Origin: Streptomyces kanamyceticus
Lineage (GTDB): Bacteria > Actinomycetota > Actinomycetes > Streptomycetales > Streptomycetaceae
Direction: 5' to 3'
DNA length: 64,000 nt
Assembly (NCBI RefSeq): GCF_008704495.1
Contig: NZ_CP023699.1
Span: 8,246,001-8,310,000 of the forward strand
Position numbers and translations under genes: made by a program. Below, in pieces: positions 25,108 through 35,137 of the stretch. Below the pieces are notes generated by a model, which was given only the letters and a program-made list of their open reading frames with translations, was not told the DNA's origin and did no database searches. Each line of letters starts with the position of its first letter. The first letter of the stretch is position 1.

Positions 25108-25280
25108 AGCGCGTGCCAGACCCCGCGACAGCGCCCTGATCCGCCGGACAGGCCCTAGGGGCGACGCGCTGTTGCATATCGCCAACACCCCTGTGCGACA
25201 GGAGGGTTGGAGGCGGCAACCTCACCTGCCACCCTGCTCTCAGGAAAAGCCCGGTCAGGGCGGGGCGCCAGGGAGGGGCC

Positions 25281-26693
25281 ATGTCCGTCGGCATGTCACA
25301 GGCGGTTGACCCGGGGTGGGTGGAGTTCGGTCGGCAGCTGCGCTTCCACCGGCGGCGGGCCGGACTGACCCAGTTGCAGCTCGGCAGGCGGGTGGGGTAC
25401 CACCACAGCTTCATCAGCAGGCTCGAAGGCGGGCTGCGGGAACCGCCCTTCGACCTGGTGAACCGGCTCGACGCCGTCCTGGAGAGCGGAGGTCGGCTCG
25501 CCGCCGCCCTCGCCTCGCCGTCCCCGTCACCGCGAGGTCCCGGCCTCCTCCTGACGGCGCCCACGCTGTTCTCCCCGATCCCCGGCGCGGACACCCCCGG
25601 CGACGAGGCCCTGCTGACCACGCAGCCGTGGCCCGCGCGGCTGCCCGCCGAGGGCCTGGCCTGCCCGCTGCACGGCAGGGTGGGCTGCGCCACGCCCGAC
25701 CGGAGCTCGGTGGCGGACCTGCTGACCGGCCTGACCGGTCCCGGCGGCGGCGTCGACGAGCCGGTCGGCGCGGAGGCGGAGCTGCTGCACGGCCTGACCG
25801 CCGCGCTGGCCTGTCTGATCCGCGAGGCGTTCGTCCGGGTCAACGACGCGTGCGCGACCACCGTGGAGCGGCTGCTGCGCGGCATGGCCCGCTGGGCCGA
25901 AGCGGTCAACTCCACGGGCCGCCTGCCGTACGGACAGCTGCGGCTCGCCGCTCAGTACGCCCAGGTCGCCGGTCGGCTGCGGATGGAGCGCGGGCAGAGC
26001 GGCGTGGCCATGGCCTGGTTCGGGCACGGCCTGCGGTGGGCCGACGCCGCCCAGGACGCCGAGGCCAGGGCGACCCTCCTCAGCGACATGTCGACCCTCG
26101 TCCGGCTCGACGGGGACGCCGCGTCGATGCTCGTGTACGCGGAGGCCATCGGGGCGGTGGACGCCAAGCGGCGCTGGATGACGACCCTGGCCGACCTGTA
26201 TCAGGCGCGCGCCCACGCGCTGAGCCACGACGCCGCCGCGTGCCGACAGCACATCTCCCTGGCGCGGCGCAGGTTCGCCCGCCTCGATGACAGGGACCTC
26301 CTCGAAGCGCCGTGGCTCGCGGGCGCGGAGGGGCTGCTGCGCCTGGAGTCGGCGATCGGCGGGGCGCTGCGCGACCTCGCCGTGGTGACGGAAGACCGCG
26401 CGGTGGCCCGGCGCGCGATCGAGGCCACCGCCCGGTCGTACGCGCTCCTTCCGCCCGTGATGCACTCCACGCGCCTGCTGCTCACCCTGCGCCTGGCGGA
26501 CAGCTGGGCGTGCGCCGGTGATCCCGTCGCGGCGGTCGCCCTGGCGCAGCCGGTCCTGGAAGAGGCCGTGCGCGCGCGGGAGTTCATGGTCACCGTCGAG
26601 TTGCGCGGACTGCACAGCAGGCTGGCCGGGCGCTGGGGCGATCTGCCGGAGGTCCGGGAGTACCGGGAGCGGCTGCGGGCCGTGTCGGAGTGA
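25281..26693 (+). CDS. XRE-family transcriptional regulator with large C-terminal domain
   Basis: The 470-residue protein starts with a helix-turn-helix of the XRE/Cro type at about residues 15-75 (FGRQLRFHRRRAGLTQLQLGRRVGYHHSFISRLEGG). The remaining ~390 residues are helical and TPR-like, with repeated Ala/Leu/Arg helices, as in Streptomyces regulators of secreted enzymes and conservons. It probably binds DNA as a dimer; ligand and targets are unknown. GGGAGGGG lies directly before ATG 25281. It lies between the MITE and the secreted double protease gene on the same strand, so it may control that gene. Confidence 0.85.
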   Translation: MSVGMSQAVDPGWVEFGRQLRFHRRRAGLTQLQLGRRVGYHHSFISRLEGGLREPPFDLVNRLDAVLESGGRLAAALASPSPSPRGPGLLLTAPTLFSPIPGADTPGDEALLTTQPWPARLPAEGLACPLHGRVGCATPDRSSVADLLTGLTGPGGGVDEPVGAEAELLHGLTAALACLIREAFVRVNDACATTVERLLRGMARWAEAVNSTGRLPYGQLRLAAQYAQVAGRLRMERGQSGVAMAWFGHGLRWADAAQDAEARATLLSDMSTLVRLDGDAASMLVYAEAIGAVDAKRRWMTTLADLYQARAHALSHDAAACRQHISLARRRFARLDDRDLLEAPWLAGAEGLLRLESAIGGALRDLAVVTEDRAVARRAIEATARSYALLPPVMHSTRLLLTLRLADSWACAGDPVAAVALAQPVLEEAVRAREFMVTVELRGLHSRLAGRWGDLPEVREYRERLRAVSE

Positions 26694-26917
26694 GGCGGCG
26701 CCGGTCCGGCGCGCTTGCCAGTTCTTGACAGGGCGTGCCGCGGGCCCGGAATCCATTGACCGGGGAACCGGGCCGGTGTGAGGGTTCCGCCTGCCACGAG
26801 GGTGTCATGTCACCGCCAGTCCGGAACGGGGGGCAGCGGGCGCGACCGCACGGCCTGACGCACAACGTGCTCCCCCCTGGCCCGATGGAGCCTCAACACC
26901 TCTCACAAGGAGCCGTG

Positions 26918-29900
26918 ATGCTCAGACGATCCGCAGCGGCCGGGATAACCCTGGCCCTGGCACTCGCGGGGGTGACGGTACCGGCCTCCTTCGCCTCGGC
27001 GGCGGCGCGGTCCGCGCCCGCCGCGGGCAAGCCGGACCCCCTCGCGAGAGCCGTCGCCGCCGCCGACAAAGCGGTGCGCAGCGGCCTCGACTCGCTCGCC
27101 GTAGGGCCCGAGGAGCAGTACGACCGACAGCAGGTCACCCCCTGGGTCAAGGGCCTCTACTCGGTCGCGTACGAGCGCACCTACCGCGGGTTGCCGGTGG
27201 TGGGCGGGGACGCGGTGGTCCTCGCCGACGGGAAGGGAAAGATCCGCTCGGTCAGGGCCGCGAGCGACGCGCGGATCTCGGTCACGGACAAGGCGAAGGT
27301 GACGGCCGCGCAGGCGGTCAGGACGAGCCGTACGAAGCTGGCGTCGGTCAAGAAGGTCGACTCCAAGCGCCTGGTGGTCCGGGTCAAGAAGGACGCCCCC
27401 GCCCTCGCCTGGGAGACCAAGCTGTCCGGCCGCACCAAGGCGGGCGATCCCAGCAAGCTGCACGTCTTCGTCAACGCGCTCACCGGCAAGGTCATCGACA
27501 CCTACGACGACGTGCGCGCGGGCAGCGGCCACAGCAAGTGGAACGGCCCCGACCCGCTGACCATCGACACCTCACGGTCCGGCAGCAACTACGTGCTGCG
27601 CGACACCACGCGTCCGGGTCTGCAGTGCTCCAGCTACCAGGGCAGCGTGTTCAGCAAGGCGACCGACGACTGGGGCACCGGCAACCCCACCAGCAGGGAG
27701 ACCGGCTGCGTCGACGTGATGTTCGCCGCGCAGAACCAGTCGAACATGCTCAAGGAGTGGTTCGGCCGCAACGGTCACAACGGCAACGGCGGCAGCTGGC
27801 CGGTGAGCGTGGGCCTCAACGAGCTCAACGCGTACTGGGACGGCTCCTCCGTCACCATCGGCCACAACAGCGCCAACGAGTGGATCGCCGGAGTCGACGT
27901 CGTCGCCCACGAGTTCGGCCACGGCCTGGACTCCAACACCCCCGGCGGCGCGAACCACGAGAGCGGCCTCGGCGAGGCGACCGGCGACATCATGGGCGCC
28001 CTGACCGAGGCGTACGTCAACGAACCCGCCCCCTACGACACCCCCGACTACACCGTCGGGGAAATGATCAACCTCCAGGGGCGCGGCCCGATCCGGAACA
28101 TGTACGACCCGAGCCGGGTCAACAACGACCCCAACTGTTACTCCGCCTCGATCCCCAACACGGAGGAGCACAAGGCGGCCGGGCCCATGAACCACTGGTT
28201 CTACCTCCTGGCCGAGGGATCCAACCCCGGCGGCGGCAAGCCCTCCAGCCCCACCTGCAACAACCAGCAGGTGACCGGCGTGGGCAACAAGAACGCGGGC
28301 AAGATCTTCTACGGTGCCATGCTGCTCAAGACCAGCGGCATGACGTACAAGCGCTACCGCACCGCCACGCTCACCTCGGCGAAGAACCTGGACGCGAGCT
28401 GCGACCTGTTCAACGCCACCAAGGCGGCCTGGGACGCCATCAGCATCCCGGCCCAGAGCGGTGACCCGACCTGCACCGGGCAGCAGAACGACTTCTCCCT
28501 CGGGCTCAGCCCGGCCTCGGGCAAGGTCGAGGCGGGCGCCTCGACCACCGCCACGGTCAACACCACGACCGTCACCGGCAGCGCCCAGCAGATCTCGCTG
28601 ACCGCCGCGGGCGCGCCGACCGGCGTGGGCGTCACGTTCGACCCGAAGACCGTCACCTCCGGCTCCAACGCCACCATGAAGGTCACCACCTCGGCGTCCA
28701 CCACGCCCGGCACCTACCCGATCACCGTCACGGGCACCGCGGGCACCAAGTCGCACACCGCGCAGTACACGCTGACCGTGGGCGGCGGCGGCAACCCGAC
28801 GCAGCCGCCGGACATCGACGTGGAGAAGGTGCGGGCGCACCTGACGCAGCTCAACACCATCGCCACCCAGAACGGCGGCAACCGCCGGGCCACCGGCGCC
28901 GGTTACCGCGACTCCCTCGCGTACGTCAAGGGCAAGCTGGAGGCCGCCGGGTACAAGGTCACCGAGCAGAGCTGCGCCTCCGGCTGTTCCGCGGGCGCGG
29001 GCAACAACCTGATCGCCGAATGGCCGCAGGGCGACGCGGACAACGTCTACATGTTCGGCGCGCACCTCGACGGCGTGGCGGCGGGTCCCGGCATCAACGA
29101 CAACGGCTCAGGGTCCGCCACGATCCTGGAGGCCGCGCTGAGCCTGGCCCAGAACAACCCCACGATGAAGAACCGCGTCCGCTTCGCCTGGTGGACCGAC
29201 GAGGAGCAGGGCCTGAACGGCTCGGACTACTACGCCAGGTCCCTCTCGACCACGGAGCGCGCCAAGATCAAGGCGTACTACAACTTCGACATGGTGGGCT
29301 CGACGAACGCCGGGTACTTCATCAACAACGTGAACTCCGCGGCCTCGGTGCCGTTGCGGGACTACTGGACGTCCCTCAACCTCGCGCCCCAGGAGAACGT
29401 CGAGGGACAGGGCCGGTCGGACGACGCCTCCTTCCAGAGCGTCGGCATCCCGACGTCCGGCTACGCCACCGGCGCCTCCGCCACGAAGTCCGCGGCCGAG
29501 GCGGCGAAGTGGGGCGGCACCGCGGGCCGTTCGTACGACTCGTGCTACCACTCGGCGTGTGACACCACCGCCAACATCAGCGCCACCTCGCTCGACCGCA
29601 GCGCGGACGGGGTCGCGTACGCGCTCTGGAAGACGTCCGTCGGCGACAAGCCCGCCCCGACCGACGACTTCTCCCTCTCCGCCAACCCGGCCTCGGGCAC
29701 GATCGAGCCCGGTTCCTCCGCGAAGGTCACCCTGGCCACCGCCACGACCAGTGGGTCGGCGCAGAAGGTGGCGCTCTCGGCCGCGGGGGCCCCGGCCGGA
29801 GTGAGCGTCTCCATCAGCCCCGACGGGGTGCTCTCGGGTGAGTCGGCGACGGCCACCGTCTCGGTCGCGGCGGGCGCGACCGCCGGGACGTACACGCTGA

Positions 29901-30109
29901 CCTTCACCGGCAGCGGCCAGGCCACCCACACCACCACGTACTCCTTGACGGTGCCGGGCGGCGGCGAGACCACCTGGCAGCTGGGTGCCACCTACAAGGC
30001 GGGAGACGTGGTGACCTACAACGGCGTCCGCTACCGCTGCATCCAGGGCCACACCGCCTACCCGGGCTGGGAGCCGCCGAACGTCCCCGCCCTGTGGGCG
30101 GCCATCTGA
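26918..30109 (+). CDS. Secreted bifunctional M4 / M28 metallopeptidase with chitin-binding module
   Basis: The 1063-residue protein has a Sec signal peptide, an FTP/PepSY-type propeptide, a thermolysin-family (M4) domain with H331-E-F-G-H335, E353 and the proton-donor-type H426, an Ig-like repeat, and an M28 aminopeptidase domain. The M28 ligands H716, D728, E762-E763, D791 and H878 keep exactly the spacing of the S. griseus aminopeptidase (12, 35, 28, 87). A second Ig-like repeat and a C-terminal CBM5/12-type module ([16 protein letters not shown] ... [10 protein letters not shown]) follow. It would digest extracellular protein by endo- and exo-cleavage. AAGGAG precedes ATG 26918; GTG 26915 is also possible. 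Confidence 0.9.
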   Translation: MLRRSAAAGITLALALAGVTVPASFASAAARSAPAAGKPDPLARAVAAADKAVRSGLDSLAVGPEEQYDRQQVTPWVKGLYSVAYERTYRGLPVVGGDAVVLADGKGKIRSVRAASDARISVTDKAKVTAAQAVRTSRTKLASVKKVDSKRLVVRVKKDAPALAWETKLSGRTKAGDPSKLHVFVNALTGKVIDTYDDVRAGSGHSKWNGPDPLTIDTSRSGSNYVLRDTTRPGLQCSSYQGSVFSKATDDWGTGNPTSRETGCVDVMFAAQNQSNMLKEWFGRNGHNGNGGSWPVSVGLNELNAYWDGSSVTIGHNSANEWIAGVDVVAHEFGHGLDSNTPGGANHESGLGEATGDIMGALTEAYVNEPAPYDTPDYTVGEMINLQGRGPIRNMYDPSRVNNDPNCYSASIPNTEEHKAAGPMNHWFYLLAEGSNPGGGKPSSPTCNNQQVTGVGNKNAGKIFYGAMLLKTSGMTYKRYRTATLTSAKNLDASCDLFNATKAAWDAISIPAQSGDPTCTGQQNDFSLGLSPASGKVEAGASTTATVNTTTVTGSAQQISLTAAGAPTGVGVTFDPKTVTSGSNATMKVTTSASTTPGTYPITVTGTAGTKSHTAQYTLTVGGGGNPTQPPDIDVEKVRAHLTQLNTIATQNGGNRRATGAGYRDSLAYVKGKLEAAGYKVTEQSCASGCSAGAGNNLIAEWPQGDADNVYMFGAHLDGVAAGPGINDNGSGSATILEAALSLAQNNPTMKNRVRFAWWTDEEQGLNGSDYYARSLSTTERAKIKAYYNFDMVGSTNAGYFINNVNSAASVPLRDYWTSLNLAPQENVEGQGRSDDASFQSVGIPTSGYATGASATKSAAEAAKWGGTAGRSYDSCYHSACDTTANISATSLDRSADGVAYALWKTSVGDKPAPTDDFSLSANPASGTIEPGSSAKVTLATATTSGSAQKVALSAAGAPAGVSVSISPDGVLSGESATATVSVAAGATAGTYTLTFTGSGQATHTTTYSLTVPGGGETTWQLGATYKAGDVVTYNGVRYRCIQGHTAYPGWEPPNVPALWAAI

Positions 30110-30132
30110 TCGACGGTCATCGGTGAGGTACC

Positions 30133-30166
30133 GGGGACGGTGGGGTGCGCGCACCCCACCGTCCCC
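30133..30166. terminator. Bidirectional palindromic terminator
   Basis: The 34 bases form a perfect palindrome of two 17-bp halves with no spacer, centred at 30149/30150. It lies between the convergent protease and membrane-protein genes. Confidence 0.8.
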
Positions 30167-30175
30167 TCCTGCCCC

Positions 30176-31843
30176 TCACGCGTCGTACACGTCCGCCTTC
30201 CTCGGCATGGGGTCCTGGATCATCCCGCTGAGGAAGCCGGAACGGTTGCCGAACTTCTCCGTGTTCACGCCGTTCTCGTCGAGGACCTTGATCGCGGCCG
30301 AGTGCACCACGCGCAGCACGGGCGTGGCGGCGCGCAGCGCGTCGTCGGCCATGAAGCGGTGCCGCCAGGGCCGGTCCGCCCAGGCGTGCCGCAGGCCGAA
30401 GGGCTCGGGCAGCGCCAGCTTGCCGCCGAGGTAGTCGAGCAGCGGCGGGTACCAGGTGAAGGGGGCGCGGACCGCGAGGCGTACGACCTCGTCGGCGTCG
30501 ACCAGCGGCAGGTTGCGCGTCGTGGTCTCCCAGAACTTGATCGGCTTGGCGACCGTCTTCGTCTTGGGGGAGGGCTTGCTGGTGAACAGCGAGTGCACCG
30601 GGCCGAGCGCGTGCCCGGTCACCTCGATGCGCAGCGTCTCGTGCAGCACCGTCACCGTGATCAGCATCGTGATCACCAACTGGCCGTCCCAGAGCGTGAA
30701 CTGGACGCCCAGGTAGTGCCGGTCGCCGCTGCCGAACTGCTGTTCGTTGCAGATGCGCTGGATCTCGTGGCCGCGGACCTGGAACGCCTCGACGTCCGTG
30801 CCGGAGGGGCGGGACACCGCCTTCGCGTTCTCCCCGATGGGGGAGACGACCCAGTGGTTTATCGACGGGGTCGGGAAGCCGCCGGTGTGCAGGGGGCCGC
30901 GCTCCAGCATGCGGAGCTGGTCGTGCACCGCGCGTATGACGTCCCAGCTGCGGAAGGGGTGGATCTCCTTGCTCTCGTCGGCGGGCACCAGCTCCTCCGC
31001 GAGCTGCCAGCTGCCCCAGCGCGTGCCCATGCCCAGTATCCCCTTGGGCCCCGCGTAGAAGACGGAGTTGCTCTGCTGCTCGGCGGAGAGCCGCGCGAGG
31101 CCCTGCCGGAGCCGCTCGGCGGCGGTCTCGCCGGGGCTGCCCGGCACCGCCTCGGGGATCTTCGCGCCGATGCCGCCGCCCGCGAGCAGGCCCGACCAGC
31201 GCTCGCGCATGTCCCTGGCCGTGCGCTCGGCGATCTGCTTGGCCAGGAACCAGCCCACCACGGGCAGCACGATCGCCGCCCGGAGATACCAGGCCCAGAA
31301 GCCGCCGAACGGCAGCTTGAGCAGGAACAGCACGGCGAGCACGCCCACCGCGACGAGCACGGCCGTGGCGAGCGCGTGCGCGCGCTTGTTCTCGCTCTTG
31401 GCGACCTGCCGCCTGATGGTGAAGACCGCGAGCCAGACGAGCAGTCCGGGCAGGAAGAGCAGCCCGCACAGCACCATCACGGCGGTGAGCCAACTGTCGC
31501 GCTGCTTGCGGATGTTGCTCGCCGCGAGGCAGTGCTCGACGACCGACTGCGGCTCGATGCCGAAGGACTGGATGAGCGGTGCGCGACCGCCGCCGAGCAT
31601 CCGCACCTGCACGGTGCGCGCGAACGCCTCACCCAGACTTGGCTTGAACAGTGACCAGAGGCCGGCCTTCACCTCGGACTTGTGCCAGTCGTTGTTGGCC
31701 TTGAGGATCTCGTCCACGTCGCTGTCGCGGTACGCGGCCGAGGCCAGGGCGTGTGTCGCCGCGGTCTGTCCTGCCGCGCCGGAGAGCGGGACCTGGGCCC
31801 CGGGCCTGAAGTCGAATCCATCGTCCGCCACTGCCGCCCCCAT
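30176..31843 (-). CDS. Uncharacterised membrane protein (555 aa)
   Basis: The product has an N-terminal soluble part of ~105 residues, a first hydrophobic pair near WLTAVMVLCGLLFLPGLLVWLAVF, a second pair near ATAVLVAVGVLAVLFLLKL and FWAWYLRAAIVLPVVGWFLA, and a ~350-residue C-terminal domain with no recognised motif. It occupies the slot between the HIT and EF-G-like genes in streptomycetes, so it is a conserved core gene despite unknown function. The start is uncertain: ATG 31843, or GTG 31831 after a GGGGGCGG tract. It is transcribed convergently to the protease gene. Confidence 0.72.
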   Translation of the reverse strand: MGAAVADDGFDFRPGAQVPLSGAAGQTAATHALASAAYRDSDVDEILKANNDWHKSEVKAGLWSLFKPSLGEAFARTVQVRMLGGGRAPLIQSFGIEPQSVVEHCLAASNIRKQRDSWLTAVMVLCGLLFLPGLLVWLAVFTIRRQVAKSENKRAHALATAVLVAVGVLAVLFLLKLPFGGFWAWYLRAAIVLPVVGWFLAKQIAERTARDMRERWSGLLAGGGIGAKIPEAVPGSPGETAAERLRQGLARLSAEQQSNSVFYAGPKGILGMGTRWGSWQLAEELVPADESKEIHPFRSWDVIRAVHDQLRMLERGPLHTGGFPTPSINHWVVSPIGENAKAVSRPSGTDVEAFQVRGHEIQRICNEQQFGSGDRHYLGVQFTLWDGQLVITMLITVTVLHETLRIEVTGHALGPVHSLFTSKPSPKTKTVAKPIKFWETTTRNLPLVDADEVVRLAVRAPFTWYPPLLDYLGGKLALPEPFGLRHAWADRPWRHRFMADDALRAATPVLRVVHSAAIKVLDENGVNTEKFGNRSGFLSGMIQDPMPRKADVYDA

Positions 31844-32009
31844 CGCCGCGACGCCTTCGCTGCTGCGGCTCTTCCCGACTTCCCTGTCCGGCACACCTGT
31901 TGCCGCCCGGCACATCCGTTGATCAGGTCATCAGCGTATCCGGGCGCACCGACATCCGTCAGTGGACGACGGAATGCGGCCGATCACCACAGTGACCGGC
32001 CGCACCCGA

Positions 32010-34208
32010 CTACGAGGCGTCCCCGGCCTGTTCGCGAATCCTGTCGGAGAGCTGCGGGGGCATCGGCTCGTGGCGCGCGTACGTACGGCTGAAGCGCGCG
32101 GTGCCCTGCGAAAGGGACCGCAGGTCCACCGCGTACCTGCCGATCTCGATCTCGGGCACCTCGGCCCGTACGAGCGTGCGCCCGCCGGATGCCTGCTCGG
32201 TGCCGACGACCCGGCCACGGCGGCCCGACAGGTCGCTCATCACCGCGCCCACGTGGTCGTCGCCGACCAACACCTGTACCTCCGCGACCGGTTCGAGGAG
32301 ATGGATCTTGGCGTCGGCCGCGGCCTCGCGCAGCGCGAGCGCGCCCGCCGTCTGGAACGCGGCGTCGGAGGAGTCCACCGAGTGCGCCTTGCCGTCGAGG
32401 AGCGTGATGCGTACGTCGATGAGCGCGTACCCGGCGGCGACGCCCTTCGCCGCCTGCGCGCGCACGCCCTTCTCGACGGACGGGATGAACTGGCGGGGGA
32501 CCGCGCCGCCGACGACCTTGTCGACGAACTCGATGCCGCTGCCGCCGGGCAGCGGCTCGACCTCGATCTCGCAGATCGCGTACTGCCCGTGCCCGCCGGA
32601 CTGCTTCACGTGACGGCCGCGGCCACCGGCCTTGCCCGCGAACGTCTCCCGGAGGGAGACCTTGTACGGCACGACGTCGACCTGCACGCCGTACCGGCTG
32701 CGCAGCCGCTCCAGGGCGACGTCCGCGTGCGCCTCGCCCAGGCACCACAGGACCACCTGGTGCGTGTCCTGGTTCTGTTCGAGCCGCATGGTCGGGTCCT
32801 CCGCGACCAGGCGCGAGAGCCCCTGCGAGAGCTTGTCCTCGTCCGCCTTGCTGTGCGCCTGGATGGCGAGCGGCAGCAGCGGGTCGGGCATGTCCCAGGG
32901 CTCCATCAGAAGCGGATCGTCCTTGCCGGACAGGGTGTCGCCGGTCTCGGCGCGGTTCAGCTTGGCCACGCAGGCCAGGTCGCCCGCGCCGCACCGGGTG
33001 AGGCCGCGCTGCTGTTTGCCGAACGGCGAGGAGAGCGCGCCGACCCGCTCGTCGACGTCGTGGTCCTCGTGCCCCCGGTCGGCGAGGCCGTGCCCGGAGA
33101 CGTGCACGGTGTCGTCCGGGTACAGCGTGCCGGAGAAGACGCGCACGAGCGAGATGCGGCCCACGTACGGGTCGGACGCCGTCTTCACCACCTCGGCGAC
33201 CAGCGGCCCCGAGGGGTCGCAGGCGAGCGCGGGACGCGCCGTGCCGCCCGGGGTGGTGACGGCGGGCGCGGGGTGTTCCAGCGGCGTCGGGAAGCCGCCC
33301 GTGATGAGTTCGAGGAGCTCGACCGTGCCGATGCCCTGACGGGCGCCCTCCGCGGCGGGGGCCGCGGCGAGCACGGGGTGGAAGATGCCGCGCGTCACGG
33401 CCCGTTCCAGGTCGTCCACGAGCGTCTTGAAGTCGATGTCCTCGCCGCTGAGATAGCGGTCCATGAGGGACTCGTCCTCGCTCTCGGCGATGATCCCCTC
33501 GATCAGTTTGTTGCGCGCCTCCTCGATCAGCGGCAGCTGGTCGGCGCCCGGCTCGGACTCCTTGCGCTCTCCGGAGGCGTAGTCGAATATCCGCTGCGAG
33601 AGCAGCCCGATCAGGCCGGTGACCGGCGCGTGCCCGTCCGGCCCCTGCTCGCCGTACAGCGGCAGGTACAGCGGAAGCACGGCGTCGGGGTCGTCCGCGC
33701 CGAACGCCTGGGCGCAGGTGCGGGTCATCTCGGTGAAGTCGGCGCGGGCCGACTCCAGGTGGGTGATCACGATGGCCCGCGGCATGCCGACCGCCGCGCA
33801 CTCGTCCCATACCATGCGGGTCGCGCCGTCCACGCCGTCCGCCGCCGAGACGACGAAGAGGGCCGCGTCCGCGGCGCGCAGACCGGCCCTCAGCTCCCCG
33901 ACGAAGTCGGCGTAGCCGGGTGTGTCCAGGAGATTGACCTTGTAGTCGCCCCATTCGACGGGGACCAGGGACAGCTGCACCGAGCGCTGCTGTCGGTGCT
34001 CGATCTCGTCGTAGTCGGAGACGGTGCCGCCGTCCTCCACGCGGCCCGCCCTGTTCACCGCCCCCGCGGTCAGCGCGAGGGCCTCCACCAGAGTCGTCTT
34101 GCCCGATCCGCTGTGGCCGACCAGCACCACATTCCGTACGGACGCGGGGTGGTCGGCCGATGTTGCCCTGCCGGCGGCTCCGGGGTGTGCGTTCGCCTTG
34201 TCGCCCAT
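32010..34208 (-). CDS. fusA2: Elongation factor G-like protein (EF-G2 type)
   Basis: The 732-residue GTPase-like protein aligns along its length with EF-G: G1 loop GHSGSGKTT at 31-39, G3 LLDTPGYADF near 95, then domains II-V with the EF-G C-terminal pattern (GYALIDVRITLLDGKAHSVDSSDAAF). The G4 motif expected as NKxD reads THLE within VITHLESARADF, so guanine specificity may be weakened. The mycobacterial paralogue EF-G2 has been reported to bind GTP without ribosome-dependent hydrolysis; the role here is unknown. GGGAGG precedes ATG 34208. The main fusA is elsewhere in the genome. Confidence 0.88.
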   Translation of the reverse strand: MGDKANAHPGAAGRATSADHPASVRNVVLVGHSGSGKTTLVEALALTAGAVNRAGRVEDGGTVSDYDEIEHRQQRSVQLSLVPVEWGDYKVNLLDTPGYADFVGELRAGLRAADAALFVVSAADGVDGATRMVWDECAAVGMPRAIVITHLESARADFTEMTRTCAQAFGADDPDAVLPLYLPLYGEQGPDGHAPVTGLIGLLSQRIFDYASGERKESEPGADQLPLIEEARNKLIEGIIAESEDESLMDRYLSGEDIDFKTLVDDLERAVTRGIFHPVLAAAPAAEGARQGIGTVELLELITGGFPTPLEHPAPAVTTPGGTARPALACDPSGPLVAEVVKTASDPYVGRISLVRVFSGTLYPDDTVHVSGHGLADRGHEDHDVDERVGALSSPFGKQQRGLTRCGAGDLACVAKLNRAETGDTLSGKDDPLLMEPWDMPDPLLPLAIQAHSKADEDKLSQGLSRLVAEDPTMRLEQNQDTHQVVLWCLGEAHADVALERLRSRYGVQVDVVPYKVSLRETFAGKAGGRGRHVKQSGGHGQYAICEIEVEPLPGGSGIEFVDKVVGGAVPRQFIPSVEKGVRAQAAKGVAAGYALIDVRITLLDGKAHSVDSSDAAFQTAGALALREAAADAKIHLLEPVAEVQVLVGDDHVGAVMSDLSGRRGRVVGTEQASGGRTLVRAEVPEIEIGRYAVDLRSLSQGTARFSRTYARHEPMPPQLSDRIREQAGDAS

Positions 34209-34465
34209 GCCTTGCCTCCCGGTTACGTGCGCGGTGAGGAGGCTCAGCCCCCTCGGGGATGCTGGCTGCTCGCGGACACGCGGGGCCGCGTGCGGGTCGG
34301 CTCCGGCGACGCCCGCGGTGCCTTCGAGCTTTCCACTCGGGTCACTCTGCGTCCATACGTCGTACGCGAACGTGAGGGGGCGAGCCGGTGCGTCAACGTC
34401 GTGACTACGATGGGCCAGCCGGTGGCCAACGGGGCCACGCGGCGCACCGACCCCTCGGGAAGGCC

Positions 34466-35137
34466 ATGCTGAACAAGTACGCGCGTGCATTCTTCACGCG
34501 TGTCCTCACACCGTTCGCCGCGTTTTTGATCCGCCGCGGGGTCAGCCCCGACGCGGTCACCTTCATCGGCACGGCCGGTGTGATGGCGGGAGCGCTGGTC
34601 TTCTTCCCCCGGGGAGAGTTCTTCTGGGGCACGATCGTCATCACGTTGTTCGTCTTCTCGGACCTGGTCGACGGCAACATGGCACGTCAGCTGGGCCGCT
34701 CCAGCCGCTGGGGCGCCTTCCTGGACTCCACGCTCGACCGGGTTGCCGACGGCGCGATCTTCGGCGGCCTCGCCCTCTGGTACGCCGGATCCGGCGACGA
34801 CAACATCCTCTGCGCCGTCTCCATCTTCTGTCTGGCGAGCGGCCAGGTGGTCTCGTACACGAAGGCGCGCGGCGAGGCGATCGGCCTGCCCGTGGCCGTC
34901 AACGGCCTGGTGGAGCGCGCCGAGCGCCTGGTGATCACGCTGGTCGCCGCGGGCCTCGCGGGACTCCACAAGTTCGGCGTGCCCGGCATCCAGATCCTGC
35001 TGCCCATCGCCCTGTGGGCCGTCGCCGCGGGCAGCGCCGTCACCCTCGTCCAGCGTGTGGTGACCGTGCGCCGCGAGTCCGCGGAGGCGGACGCGGCCGC
35101 TGCCGCGCAGGCCCAGGAGAGTGAGGCCGCGCAGTGA
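34466..35137 (+). CDS. pgsA: Phosphatidylinositol phosphate synthase (CDP-alcohol phosphotransferase)
   Basis: The 223-residue inner-membrane enzyme has the complete CDP-alcohol phosphotransferase motif DG-x2-AR-x8-G-x3-D-x3-D, from DGNMAR to STLDR near residues 71-93. In actinobacteria the gene at this locus joins CDP-diacylglycerol and inositol phosphate to give PI-phosphate, the precursor of PI mannosides. About six membrane helices and an acidic Ala/Gln tail are visible. ATG 34466 is chosen after GGGAAGG. The stop overlaps the next start as GTGA, marking the first gene of a three-gene PIM operon. Confidence 0.92.
   Translation: MLNKYARAFFTRVLTPFAAFLIRRGVSPDAVTFIGTAGVMAGALVFFPRGEFFWGTIVITLFVFSDLVDGNMARQLGRSSRWGAFLDSTLDRVADGAIFGGLALWYAGSGDDNILCAVSIFCLASGQVVSYTKARGEAIGLPVAVNGLVERAERLVITLVAAGLAGLHKFGVPGIQILLPIALWAVAAGSAVTLVQRVVTVRRESAEADAAAAAQAQESEAAQ

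Larger units (their letters stand above)
24890..25158. mobile_element. MITE-like element with perfect 28-bp terminal inverted repeats
   Basis: Bases 24890-24917 and 25131-25158 are perfect reverse complements over 28 bp, beginning CTAGGGCCTGTCCGG. The 269-bp element has no coding capacity; inside are a GTGCAGCTGCAC palindrome (24966-24977) and two GCTCGAGC hairpin repeats. The outermost CTAG (or TA) may be a target-site duplication, which I cannot separate from the repeat. Similar ends occur on Streptomyces insertion sequences, so mobilisation by a transposase elsewhere is likely. Confidence 0.82.

Noticed and set aside
32010..34208. Tetracycline ribosomal protection protein
   Set aside because: The gene sits in a conserved housekeeping locus between pgsA and a core membrane protein, and its degenerate G4 motif fits the EF-G2 group better.
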